Assembly: GCA_958299035.1 (NCBI GenBank) | Contig: CATQJL010000001.1 | Coordinates: 5,758,284-5,822,283 of the forward strand | Direction of reading: 5' to 3' | Length of the DNA: 64,000 nucleotides | Origin: Cylicocyclus nassatus | Lineage: Eukaryota > Nematoda > Chromadorea > Rhabditida > Strongylidae | Shown: piece after piece, positions 26,423 through 38,641 of the stretch | Layout of the letters: each line of letters opens with the position of its first letter | How positions within the stretch are numbered: the stretch's first letter is position 1 | Program-made: the position numbers and the translations under genes | The notes under the pieces: generated by a model | What the model was told of the DNA's origin: nothing | The model's input: the letters and a program-made list of their open reading frames with translations, nothing else | The model's database searches: none

Positions 26423-27726
26423 CCAAATTATACCCACCCATAGCTCCTTTATAACTTCAGCGTTTCGGATAAGACTCTATAGGTTTTTCAAGACTACCTT
26501 TGCTCTACTGGACAGCAAAAAATACAGGCCGATTCAGGAAGTCATGTGTGAGCATCTGTCCGAATATAAGGCTTTAAAATGGTTCGCATAGACAGCGATT
26601 CCCAAATTATACCCACCCATAGCTCCTTTATAACCTTAGCGTTCCGGATAAGACTCTATAGGTTTTTCAAGTCTACCTTTGCTCTACTGGACAGCAAAAA
26701 ATACAGGCCGATTCGGGAAGTCATGTCTGAGTACCATGCCTTTGAATTAGATCGCAAGACAACGATTCTCAAATTATACCCACCCATAGCTCCTTTATAT
26801 CTTCAGCGTTCCGGATAAGACTCTATAGGTTTTTCAAGACTACCTTTGCTCTACTGGACAGCAAAAAATACAGGCCGATTCAGGAAGTCATGTGTGAGCA
26901 TCTGTTCGAATAAAGGATTTGAAATGGCTCGCATAGACAGCGATTCCCAAATTATACCCACCCATAGCTCCTTTATAACTTCAGCGTTTCGGATAAGACT
27001 CTATAGGTTTTTCAAGACTACCTTTGCTCTACTGGACAGCAAAAAATACAGGCCGATTCAGGAAGTCATGTGTGAGCATCTGTCCGAATATAAGGCTTTA
27101 AAATGGTTCGCATAGACAGCGATTCCCAAATTATACCCACCCATAGCTCCTTTATAACCTTAGCGTTCCGGATAAGACTCTATAGGTTTTTCAAGTCTAC
27201 CTTTGCTCTACTGGACAGCAAAAAATACAGGCCGATTCGGGAAGTCATGTCTGAGTACCATGCCTTTGAATTAGATCGCAAGACAACGATTCTCAAATTA
27301 TACCCACCCATAGCTCCTTTATATCTTCAGCGTTCCGGATAAGACTCTATAGGTTTTTCAAGACTACCTTTGCTCTACTGGACAGCAAAAAATACAGGCC
27401 GATTCAGGAAGTCATGTGTGAGCATCTGTTCGAATAAAGGATTTGAAATGGCTCGCATAGACAGCGATTCCCAAATTATACCCACCCATAGCTCCTTTAT
27501 AACTTCAGCGTTTCGGATAAGACTCTATAGGTTTTTCAAGACTACCTTTGCTCTACTGGACAGCAAAAAATACAGGCCGATTCAGGAAGTCATGTGTGAG
27601 CATCTGTCCGAATATAAGGCTTTAAAATGGTTCGCATAGACAGCGATTCCCAAATTATACCCACCCATAGCTCCTTTATAACTTCAGCGTTTCGGATAAG
27701 ACTCTATAAGTTTTTCAAGTCTACCT
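26423..27726. repeat. 524-bp trimer run (~2.5 copies)
   Basis: Joined to the preceding run through about 450 bp of other monomers. Phase points 26,846 and 27,370 and the ATG-bearing epsilon linkers at 26,579 and 27,103 repeat at 524 bp. This second run is what lengthens the local unit from 2,462 to 4,735 bp. Confidence 0.82.
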
Positions 27727-29307
27727 TTGCTCTATTTGAGAGCAAAAAATCCAGTCCAGTTCAAGAAGTCATGTGTGAGCATCTGTTCGAATAAAGGCTT
27801 TGAAATGGCTCGCATAGTCAGCGATTCCCAAATTATACCCACGCATAGCTCCTTTATAACCTTAGCGTTCCGGATAAGACTCTATAGGTTTTTCAAGTCT
27901 ACCTTTGCTCTACTGGACAGCAAAAAATACAGGCCGATTCGGGAAGTCATGTCTGAGTACCATGCCTTTGAAATAGATCGCAAGACAACGATTCCCAAAT
28001 TATACCCACCCATAGCTCCCTTATCTCTTCAGCGTTCCGGATAAGACTTTATAGTTTTTCAAGAATATCTTTGCTCTATTTGAGAGCAAAAAATCCTGTC
28101 CAGTTCAAGAGGTCATGTGTGAGCATCTGTTCGAATAAAGGCTTTGAAATGGCTCGCATAGTCAGCGATTCCCAAATTATACCCACCCATAGCTCCTTTA
28201 TAACCTCAGCGTTCCGGATAAGACTCTATAGGTTTTTCAAGACTACCTTTCCTCTACTGGACAGCAAAAAAAACAGGCCGATCCAGAAAGTCATGCCTGA
28301 GCGTCACTGTCCGAATATATGGCTATGAAATGGCTCGCATAGACAGCGACTCCCAAATTATACCCACCCATAGCTCCTTTATAACCTCAGCGTTCCGGAT
28401 AAGACTCTATAGGTTTCAAGACTACCTTTGCTCTACTGGACAGCAAAAAATACAGGCCGATTCCGGAAGTCATGTCTGAGTACCATGCCTTTGAATTAGA
28501 TCGCAAGACAACGATTCTCAAATTATACCCACCCATAGCTCCTTTATATCTTCAGCGTTCCGGATAAGACTCTATAGGTTTTTCAAGACTACCTTTGCTC
28601 TACTGGACAGCAAAAAATACAGGCCGATTCAGGAAGTCATGTGTGAGCATCTGTTCGAATAAAGGCTTTGAAATGGCTCGCATAGACAGCGATTCCCAAA
28701 TTATACCCACCCATAGCTCCTTTATAACCTCAGCGTTCCGGATAAGACTTTAGAGTTTTCCAAGAATATCTTCATCTACTGGAGAGCAAAAAATCCAGGC
28801 CAGTCCAGGAAATCATGCCTGAGCGTCACTGTCCGAATATAAGGCTTTAAAATGGTTCGCATAGACAGCGATTCCCAAATTATACCCACCCATAGCTCCT
28901 TTATAACCTCAGCGTTCCGTATAACACTCTATAGGTTTTTCAAGACTACCTTTGCTCTACTGGACAGCAAAAAATACAGGCCGATTCAGGAAGTCATGTG
29001 TGAGCATCTGTTCGAATAAAGGATTTGAAATGGCTCGCATAGACAGCGATTCCCAAATTATACCCACCCATAGCTCCTTTATAACTTCAGCGTTTCGGAT
29101 AAGACTCTATAGGTTTTTCAAGTCTACCTTTGCTCTATTTGAGAGCAAAAAATCCAGTCCAGTTCAAGAAGTCATGTGTGAGCATCTGTTCGAATAAAGG
29201 CTTTGAAATGGCTCGCATAGTCAGCGATTCCCAAATTATACCCACCCATAGCTCCTTTATAACCTCAGCGTTCCGGATAAGACTCTATAGGTTTTTCAAG
29301 TCTACCT

Positions 29308-30188
29308 TTGCTCTACTGGACAGCAAAAAATACAGGCCGATTCAGGAAGTCATGTGTGAGCATCTGTTCGAATAAAGGATTTGAAATGGCTCGCATAGAC
29401 AGCGATTCCCAAATTATACCCACCCATAGCTCCTTTATAACTTCAGCGTTTCGGATAAGACTCTATAGGTTTTTCAAGACTACCTTTGCTCTACTGGACA
29501 GCAAAAAATACAGGCCGATTCAGGAAGTCATGTGTGAGCATCTGTCCGAATATAAGGCTTTAAAATGGTTCGCATAGACAGCGATTCCCAAATTATACCC
29601 ACCCATAGCTCCTTTATAACCTTAGCGTTCCGGATAAGACTCTATAGGTTTTTCAAGTCTACCTTTGCTCTACTGGACAGCAAAAAATACAGGCCGATTC
29701 GGGAAGTCATGTCTGAGTACCATGCCTTTGAATTAGATCGCAAGACAACGATTCTCAAATTATACCCACCCATAGCTCCTTTATATCTTCAGCGTTCCGG
29801 ATAAGACTCTATAGGTTTTTCAAGACTACCTTTGCTCTACTGGACAGCAAAAAATACAGGCCGATTCAGGAAGTCATGTGTGAGCATCTGTTCGAATAAA
29901 GGATTTGAAATGGCTCGCATAGACAGCGATTCCCAAATTATACCCACCCATAGCTCCTTTATAACTTCAGCGTTTCGGATAAGACTCTATAGGTTTTTCA
30001 AGACTACCTTTGCTCTACTGGACAGCAAAAAATACAGGCCGATTCAGGAAGTCATGTGTGAGCATCTGTCCGAATATAAGGCTTTAAAATGGTTCGCATA
30101 GACAGCGATTCCCAAATTATACCCACCCATAGCTCCTTTATAACTTCAGCGTTTCGGATAAGACTCTATAAGTTTTTCAAGTCTACCT
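29308..30188. repeat. 524-bp trimer run (~1.7 copies)
   Basis: Phase points 29,308 and 29,832 are 524 bp apart. The context is the same as the run at 22,111, as expected for a 2,462-bp unit with two alpha-epsilon pairs. Confidence 0.85.
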
Positions 30189-31769
30189 TTGCTCTATTTG
30201 AGAGCAAAAAATCCAGTCCAGTTCAAGAAGTCATGTGTGAGCATCTGTTCGAATAAAGGCTTTGAAATGGCTCGCATAGTCAGCGATTCCCAAATTATAC
30301 CCACGCATAGCTCCTTTATAACCTTAGCGTTCCGGATAAGACTCTATAGGTTTTTCAAGTCTACCTTTGCTCTACTGGACAGCAAAAAATACAGGCCGAT
30401 TCGGGAAGTCATGTCTGAGTACCATGCCTTTGAAATAGATCGCAAGACAACGATTCCCAAATTATACCCACCCATAGCTCCCTTATCTCTTCAGCGTTCC
30501 GGATAAGACTTTATAGTTTTTCAAGAATATCTTTGCTCTATTTGAGAGCAAAAAATCCTGTCCAGTTCAAGAGGTCATGTGTGAGCATCTGTTCGAATAA
30601 AGGCTTTGAAATGGCTCGCATAGTCAGCGATTCCCAAATTATACCCACCCATAGCTCCTTTATAACCTCAGCGTTCCGGATAAGACTCTATAGGTTTTTC
30701 AAGACTACCTTTCCTCTACTGGACAGCAAAAAAAACAGGCCGATCCAGAAAGTCATGCCTGAGCGTCACTGTCCGAATATATGGCTATGAAATGGCTCGC
30801 ATAGACAGCGACTCCCAAATTATACCCACCCATAGCTCCTTTATAACCTCAGCGTTCCGGATAAGACTCTATAGGTTTCAAGACTACCTTTGCTCTACTG
30901 GACAGCAAAAAATACAGGCCGATTCCGGAAGTCATGTCTGAGTACCATGCCTTTGAATTAGATCGCAAGACAACGATTCTCAAATTATACCCACCCATAG
31001 CTCCTTTATATCTTCAGCGTTCCGGATAAGACTCTATAGGTTTTTCAAGACTACCTTTGCTCTACTGGACAGCAAAAAATACAGGCCGATTCAGGAAGTC
31101 ATGTGTGAGCATCTGTTCGAATAAAGGCTTTGAAATGGCTCGCATAGTCAGCGATTCCCAAATTATACCCACCCATAGCTCCTTTATAACCTCAGCGTTC
31201 CGGATAAGACTTTAGAGTTTTCCAAGAATATCTTCATCTACTGGAGAGCAAAAAATCCAGGCCAGTCCAGGAAATCATGCCTGAGCGTCACTGTCCGAAT
31301 ATAAGGCTTTAAAATGGTTCGCATAGACAGCGATTCCCAAATTATACCCACCCATAGCTCCTTTATAACCTCAGCGTTCCGGATAACACTCTATAGGTTT
31401 TTCAAGACTACCTTTGCTCTACTGGACAGCAAAAAATACAGGCCGATTCAGGAAGTCATGTGTGAGCATCTGTTCGAATAAAGGATTTGAAATGGCTCGC
31501 ATAGACAGCGATTCCCAAATTATACCCACCCATAGCTCCTTTATAACTTCAGCGTTTCGGATAAGACTCTATAGGTTTTTCAAGTCTACCTTTGCTCTAT
31601 TTGAGAGCAAAAAATACAGTCCAGTTCAAGAAGTCATGTGTGAGCATCTGTTCGAATAAAGGCTTTGAAATGGCTCGCATAGTCAGCGATTCCCAAATTA
31701 TACCCACCCATAGCTCCTTTATAACCTCAGCGTTCCGGATAAGACTCTATAGGTTTTTCAAGTCTACCT

Positions 31770-32650
31770 TTGCTCTACTGGACAGCAAAAAATACAGGCC
31801 GATTCAGGAAGTCATGTGTGAGCATCTGTTCGAATAAAGGATTTGAAATGGCTCGCATAGACAGCGATTCCCAAATTATACCCACCCATAGCTCCTTTAT
31901 AACTTCAGCGTTTCGGATAAGACTCTATAGGTTTTTCAAGACTACCTTTGCTCTACTGGACAGCAAAAAATACAGGCCGATTCAGGAAGTCATGTGTGAG
32001 CATCTGTCCGAATATAAGGCTTTAAAATGGTTCGCATAGACAGCGATTCCCAAATTATACCCACCCATAGCTCCTTTATAACCTTAGCGTTCCGGATAAG
32101 ACTCTATAGGTTTTTCAAGTCTACCTTTGCTCTACTGGACAGCAAAAAATACAGGCCGATTCGGGAAGTCATGTCTGAGTACCATGCCTTTGAATTAGAT
32201 CGCAAGACAACGATTCTCAAATTATACCCACCCATAGCTCCTTTATATCTTCAGCGTTCCGGATAAGACTCTATAGGTTTTTCAAGACTACCTTTGCTCT
32301 ACTGGACAGCAAAAAATACAGGCCGATTCAGGAAGTCATGTGTGAGCATCTGTTCGAATAAAGGATTTGAAATGGCTCGCATAGACAGCGATTCCCAAAT
32401 TATATTCACCCATAGCTCCTTTATAACTTCAGCGTTTCGGATAAGACTCTATAGGTTTTTCAAGACTACCTTTGCTCTACTGGACAGCAAAAAATACAGG
32501 CCGATTCAGGAAGTCATGTCTGAGCATCTGTCCGAATATAAGGCTTTAAAATGGTTCGCATAGACAGCGATTCCCAAATTATACCCACCCATAGCTCCTT
32601 TATAACTTCAGCGTTTCGGATAAGACTCTATAAGTTTTTCAAGTCTACCT
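31770..32650. repeat. 524-bp trimer run (~1.7 copies, variant end)
   Basis: Phase points 31,770 and 32,294 are 524 bp apart. The second copy has private changes, 'attatattcaccc' near 32,398 and 'gtcatgtctgagcatctgtc' near 32,515, and then leads into the next HOR family. Confidence 0.8.
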
Positions 32651-32994
32651 TTGCTCTACTGGACAGCAAAAAATACAGGCCGATTCGGGAAGTCATGTCT
32701 GAGTACCATGCCTTTGAAATAGATCGCAAGACAACGATTCCCAAATTATACCCACCCATAGCTCCCTTATCTCTTCAGCGTTCCGGATAAGACTTTATAG
32801 TTTTTCAAGAATATCTTTGCTCTATTTGAGAGCAAAAAATCCTGTCCAGTTCAAGAGGTCATGTGTGAGCATCTGTTCGAATAAAGGCTTTGAAATGGCT
32901 CGCATAGACAGCGATTCCCAAATTATACCCACCCATAGCTCCTTTATAACTTCAGCGTTTCGGATAAGACTCTATAAGTTTTTCAAGTCTACCT

Positions 32995-35110
32995 TTGCTC
33001 TATTTGAGAGCAAAAAATCCAGTCCAGTTCAAGAAGTCATGTGTGAGCATCTGTTCGAATAAAGGCTTTGAAATGGCTCGCATAGTCAGCGATTCCCAAA
33101 TTATACCCACCCATAGCTCCTTTATAACCTTAGCGTTCCGGATAAGACTCTATAGGTTTTTCAAGTCTACCTTTGCTCTACTGGACAGCAAAAAATACAG
33201 GCCGATTCGGGAAGTCATGTCTGAGTACCATGCCTTTGAAATAGATCGCAAGACAACGATTCCCAAATTATACCCACCCATAGCTCCCTTATCTCTTCAG
33301 CGTTCCGGATAAGACTTTATAGTTTTTCAAGAATATCTTTGCTCTATTTGAGAGCAAAAAATCCTGTCCAGTTCAAGAGGTCATGTGTGAGCATCTGATC
33401 GAATAAAGGCTTTGAAATGGCTCGCATAGTCAGCGATTCCCAAATTATACCCACCCATAGCTCCTTTATAACCTCAGCGTTCCGGATAAGACTCTATAGG
33501 TTTTTCAAGACTACCTTTGCTCTACTGGACAGCAAAAAAAACAGGCCGATCCAGAAAGTCATGCCTGAGCGTCACTGTCCGAATATATGGCTATGAAATG
33601 GCTCGCATAGACAGCGACTCCCAAATTATACCCACCCATAGCTCCTTTATAACTTCAGGGTTCCGGATAAGACACTATAGGTTTTTCAAGTCTACCTTTG
33701 CTCTATTTGAGAGCAAAAAATCCAGTCCAGTTCAAGAAGTCATGTGTGAGCATCTGTTCGAATAAAGGCTTTGAAATGGCTCGCATAGTCAGCGATTCCC
33801 AAATTATACCCACGCATAGCTCCTTTATAACTTCAGCGTTTCGGATAAGACTCTATAGGTTTTTCAAGTCTACCTTTGCTCTATTTGAGAGCAAAAAATC
33901 CAGTCCAGTTCAAGAAGTCATGTGTGAGCATCTGTTCGAATAAAGGCTTTGAAGTGGCTCGCATAGTCAGCGATTCCCAAATTATACCCACCCATAGCTC
34001 CTTTATAACCTCAGCGTTCCGGATAAGACTCTATAGGTTTTTCAAGACTACCTTTGCTCTACTGGACAGCAAAAAATACAGGCCGATTCAGGATGTCATG
34101 TCTGAGTACCATGCCTTTGAAATAGATCGCAAGACAACGATTCTCAAATTATACCCACCCATAGCTCCCTTATACCTTCAGCGTTCCGGATAAGACTTTA
34201 TAGTTTTTCAAGAATATCTTTGCTCTATTTGAGAGCAAAAAATCCAGTCCAGTTCAAGAAGTCATGTGTGAGCATCTGTTCGAATAAAGTCTTTGAAATG
34301 GCTCGCATAGACAGCGATTCCCAAATTATACCCACCCATAGCTCCTTTATAACTTCAGCGTTCCGGATAAGACTCTATAGGTTTTTCAAGACTACCTTTG
34401 CTCTACTGGACAGCAAAAAATACAGGCCGATTCAGGAAGTCATGTGTGAGCATCTGTTCGAATAAAGGCTTTGAAATGGCTCGCATAGACAGCGATTCCC
34501 AAATTATACCCACCCATAGCTCCTTTATAACCTCAGCGTTTCGGATAAGACTCTATAGGTTTTTCAAGTCTACCTTTGCTCTACTGGACAGCAAAAAATA
34601 CAGGCCGATTCAGGAAGTCATGTGTGAGCATCTGTTCGAATAAAGGCTTTGAAATGGCTCGCATAGACAGCGATTCCCAAATTATACCCACCCATAGCTC
34701 CTTTATAACCTCAGCGTTCCGGATAAGACTTTAGAGTTTTCCAAGAATATCTTCATCTACTAGTGAGCAAAAAATCCAGGCCAGTCCAGGAAATCATGCC
34801 TGAGCGTCACTGTCCGAATATAAGGCTTTAAAATGGTTCGCATAGACAGCGATTCCCAAATTATACCCACCCATAGCTCCTTTATAACTTCAGCGTTTCG
34901 GATAAGACTCTATAGGTTTTTCAAGTCTACCTTTGCTCTACTGGACAGCAAAAAATACAGGCCGATTCAGGAAGTCATGTGTGAGCATCTGTTCGAATAA
35001 AGGCTTTGAAATGGCTCGCATAGACAGCGATTCCCAAATTATACCCACCCATAGCTCCTTTATAACTTCAGCGTTTCGGATAAGACTCTATAAGTTTTTC
35101 AAGTCTACCT
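32995..35110. repeat. 2,116-bp HOR (12-mer)
   Basis: Private markers of this family are 'ctgatcgaataaag' (near 33,396), 'tcagggttccgg' (near 33,656), 'gaagtggctcgc' (near 33,951) and 'ttataccttcagcg' (near 34,170). All recur 2,116 bp later. Compared with the 3,531-bp units that follow, this copy lacks a 1,415-bp segment of eight monomers. Confidence 0.88.
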
Positions 35111-38100
35111 TTGCTCTATTTGAGAGCAAAAAATCCAGTCCAGTTCAAGAAGTCATGTGTGAGCATCTGTTCGAATAAAGGCTTTGAAATGGCTCGCATA
35201 GTCAGCGATTCCCAAATTATACCCACCCATAGCTCCTTTATAACCTTAGCGTTCCGGATAAGACTCTATAGGTTTTTCAAGTCTACCTTTGCTCTACTGG
35301 ACAGCAAAAAATACAGGCCGATTCGGGAAGTCATGTCTGAGTACCATGCCTTTGAAATAGATCGCAAGACAACGATTCCCAAATTATACCCACCCATAGC
35401 TCCCTTATCTCTTCAGCGTTCCGGATAAGACTTTATAGTTTTTCAAGAATATCTTTGCTCTATTTGAGAGCAAAAAATCCTGTCCAGTTCAAGAGGTCAT
35501 GTGTGAGCATCTGATCGAATAAAGGCTTTGAAATGGCTCGCATAGTCAGCGATTCCCAAATTATACCCACCCATAGCTCCTTTATAACCTCAGCGTTCCG
35601 GATAAGACTCTATAGGTTTTTCAAGACTACCTTTGCTCTACTGGACAGCAAAAAAAACAGGCCGATCCAGAAAGTCATGCCTGAGCGTCACTGTCCGAAT
35701 ATATGGCTATGAAATGGCTCGCATAGACAGCGACTCCCAAATTATACCCACCCATAGCTCCTTTATAACTTCAGGGTTCCGGATAAGACACTATAGGTTT
35801 TTCAAGTCTACCTTTGCTCTATTTGAGAGCAAAAAATCCAGTCCAGTTCAAGAAGTCATGTGTGAGCATCTGTTCGAATAAAGGCTTTGAAATGGCTCGC
35901 ATAGTCAGCGATTCCCAAATTATACCCACGCATAGCTCCTTTATAACTTCAGCGTTTCGGATAAGACTCTATAGGTTTTTCAAGTCTACCTTTGCTCTAT
36001 TTGAGAGCAAAAAATCCAGTCCAGTTCAAGAAGTCATGTGTGAGCATCTGTTCGAATAAAGGCTTTGAAGTGGCTCGCATAGTCAGCGATTCCCAAATTA
36101 TACCCACCCATAGCTCCTTTATAACCTCAGCGTTCCGGATAAGACTCTATAGGTTTTTCAAGACTACCTTTGCTCTACTGGACAGCAAAAAATACAGGCC
36201 GATTCAGGATGTCATGTCTGAGTACCATGCCTTTGAAATAGATCGCAAGACAACGATTCTCAAATTATACCCACCCATAGCTCCCTTATACCTTCAGCGT
36301 TCCGGATAAGACTTTATAGTTTTTCAAGAATATCTTTGCTCTATTTGAGAGCAAAAAATCCAGTCCAGTTCAAGAAGTCATGTGTGAGCATCTGTTCGAA
36401 TAAAGTCTTTGAAATGGCTCGCATAGACAGCGATTCCCAAATTATACCCACCCATAGCTCCTTTATAACTTCAGCGTTCCGGATAAGACTCTATAGGTTT
36501 TTCAAGACTACCTTTGCTCTACTGGACAGCAAAAAATACAGGCCGATTCAGGAAGTCATGTGTGAGCATCTGTTCGAATAAAGGCTTTGAAATGGCTCGC
36601 ATAGACAGCGATTCCCAAATTATACCCACCCATAGCTCCTTTATAACCTCAGCGTTTCGGATAAGACTCTATAGGTTTTTCAAGTCTACCTTTGCTCTAC
36701 TGGACAGCAAAAAATACAGGCCGATTCAGGAAGTCATGTGTGAGCATCTGTTCGAATAAAGGCTTTGAAATGGCTCGCATAGACAGCGATTCCCAAATTA
36801 TACCCACCCATAGCTCCTTTATAACCTCAGCGTTCCGGATAAGACTTTAGAGTTTTCCAAGAATATCTTCATCTACTAGTGAGCAAAAAATCCAGGCCAG
36901 TCCAGGAAATCATGCCTGAGCGTCACTGTCCGAATATAAGGCTTTAAAATGGTTCGCATAGACAGCGATTCCCAAATTATACCCACCCATAGCTCCTTTA
37001 TAACTTCAGCGTTTCGGATAAGACTCTATAGGTTTTTCAAGTCTACCTTTGCTCTACTGGACAGCAAAAAATACAGGCCGATTCAGGAAGTCATGTGTGA
37101 GCATCTGTTCGAATAAAGGATTTGAAATGGCTCGCATAGACAGCGATTCCCAAATTATACCCACCCATAGCTCCTTTATAACTTCAGCGTTCCGGATAAG
37201 ACTCTATAGGTTTTTCAAGACTACCTTTGCTCTACTGGACAGCAAAAAATACGGGCCGATTCAGGAAGTCATGTGTGAGCATCTGTTCGAATAAAGGCTT
37301 TGAAATGGCTCGCATAGACAGCGATTCCCAAATTATACCCACCCATAGCTCCTTTATAACCTCAGCGTTCCGGATAAGACTTTAGAGTTTTCCAAGAATA
37401 TCTTCATCTACTGGAGAGCAAAAAATCCAGGCCAGTCCAGGAAATCATGCCTGAGCGTCACTGTCCGAATATAAGGCTTTAAAATGGTTCGCATAGACAG
37501 CGATTCCCAAATTATACCCACCCATAGCTCCTTTATAACTTCAGCGTTTCGGATAAGACTCTATAGGTTTTTCAAGTCTACCTTTGCTCTACTGGACAGC
37601 AAAAAATACAGGCCGATTCAGGAAGTCATGTGTGAGCATCTGTTCGAATAAAGGCTTTGAAATGGCTCGCATAGACAGCGATTCCCAAATTATACCCACC
37701 CATAGCTCCTTTATAACCTCAGCGTTCCGGATAAGACTTTAGAGTTTTCCAAGAATATCTTCATCTACTAGTGAGCAAAAAATCCAGGCCAGTCCAGGAA
37801 ATCATGCCTGAGCGTCACTGTCCGAATATAAGGCTTTAAAATGGTTCGCATAGACAGCGATTCCCAAATTATACCCACCCATAGCTCCTTTATAACTTCA
37901 GCGTTTCGGATAAGACTCTATAGGTTTTTCAAGTCTACCTTTGCTCTACTGGACAGCAAAAAATACAGGCCGATTCAGGAAGTCATGTGTGAGCATCTGT
38001 TCGAATAAAGGCTTTGAAATGGCTCGCATAGACAGCGATTCCCAAATTATACCCACCCATAGCTCCTTTATAACCTCAGCGTTCCGGATAAGACTTTAGA

Positions 38101-38641
38101 GTTTTCCAAGAATATCTTCATCTACTAGTGAGCAAAAAATCCAGGCCAGTCCAGGAAATCATGCCTGAGCGTCACTGTCCGAATATAAGGCTTTAAAATG
38201 GTTCGCATAGACAGCGATTCCCAAATTATACCCACCCATAGCTCCTTTATAACTTCAGCGTTTCGGATAAGACTCTATAAGTTTTTCAAGTCTACCTTTG
38301 CTCTACTGGACAGCAAAAAATACAGGCCGATTCGGGAAGTCATGTCTGAGTACCATGCCTTTGAAATAGATCGCAAGACAACGATTCCCAAATTATACCC
38401 ACCCATAGCTCCCTTATCTCTTCAGCGTTCCGGATAAGACTTTATAGTTTTTCAAGAATATCTTTGCTCTATTTGAGAGCAAAAAATCCTGTCCAGTTCA
38501 AGAGGTCATGTGTGAGCATCTGTTCGAATAAAGGCTTTGAAATGGCTCGCATAGACAGCGATTCCCAAATTATACCCACCCATAGCTCCTTTATAACTTC
38601 AGCGTTTCGGATAAGACTCTATAAGTTTTTCAAGTCTACCT
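35111..38641. repeat. 3,531-bp HOR (20-mer), copy 1
   Basis: Contains the whole 2,116-bp succession plus about 1.4 kb in which an alpha plus gamma dimer (about 356 bp, gamma carrying 'ctactagtgagc') is repeated near 37,485-38,200. All marker variants recur at +3,531 bp in the next copy, and I saw no difference in the stretches I compared line by line. Confidence 0.9.

Larger units (their letters stand above)
14861..32550. repeat. HOR block marked by 'ataacactctatag' (variable 1.8-4.7 kb units)
   Basis: A monomer variant reading 'ataacactctatag' instead of 'ataagactctatag' appears at 14,861, 16,799, 19,952, 21,723, 24,185, 28,920 and 31,382. Intervals are 1,938, 3,153, 1,771, 2,462, 4,735 and 2,462 bp. 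Each unit starts with the same succession of monomers, and most of the size difference comes from the number of embedded 524-bp trimers. Two consecutive markers (24,185 and 28,920) share 'gtataacac' rather than 'gataacac'. Confidence 0.82.
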
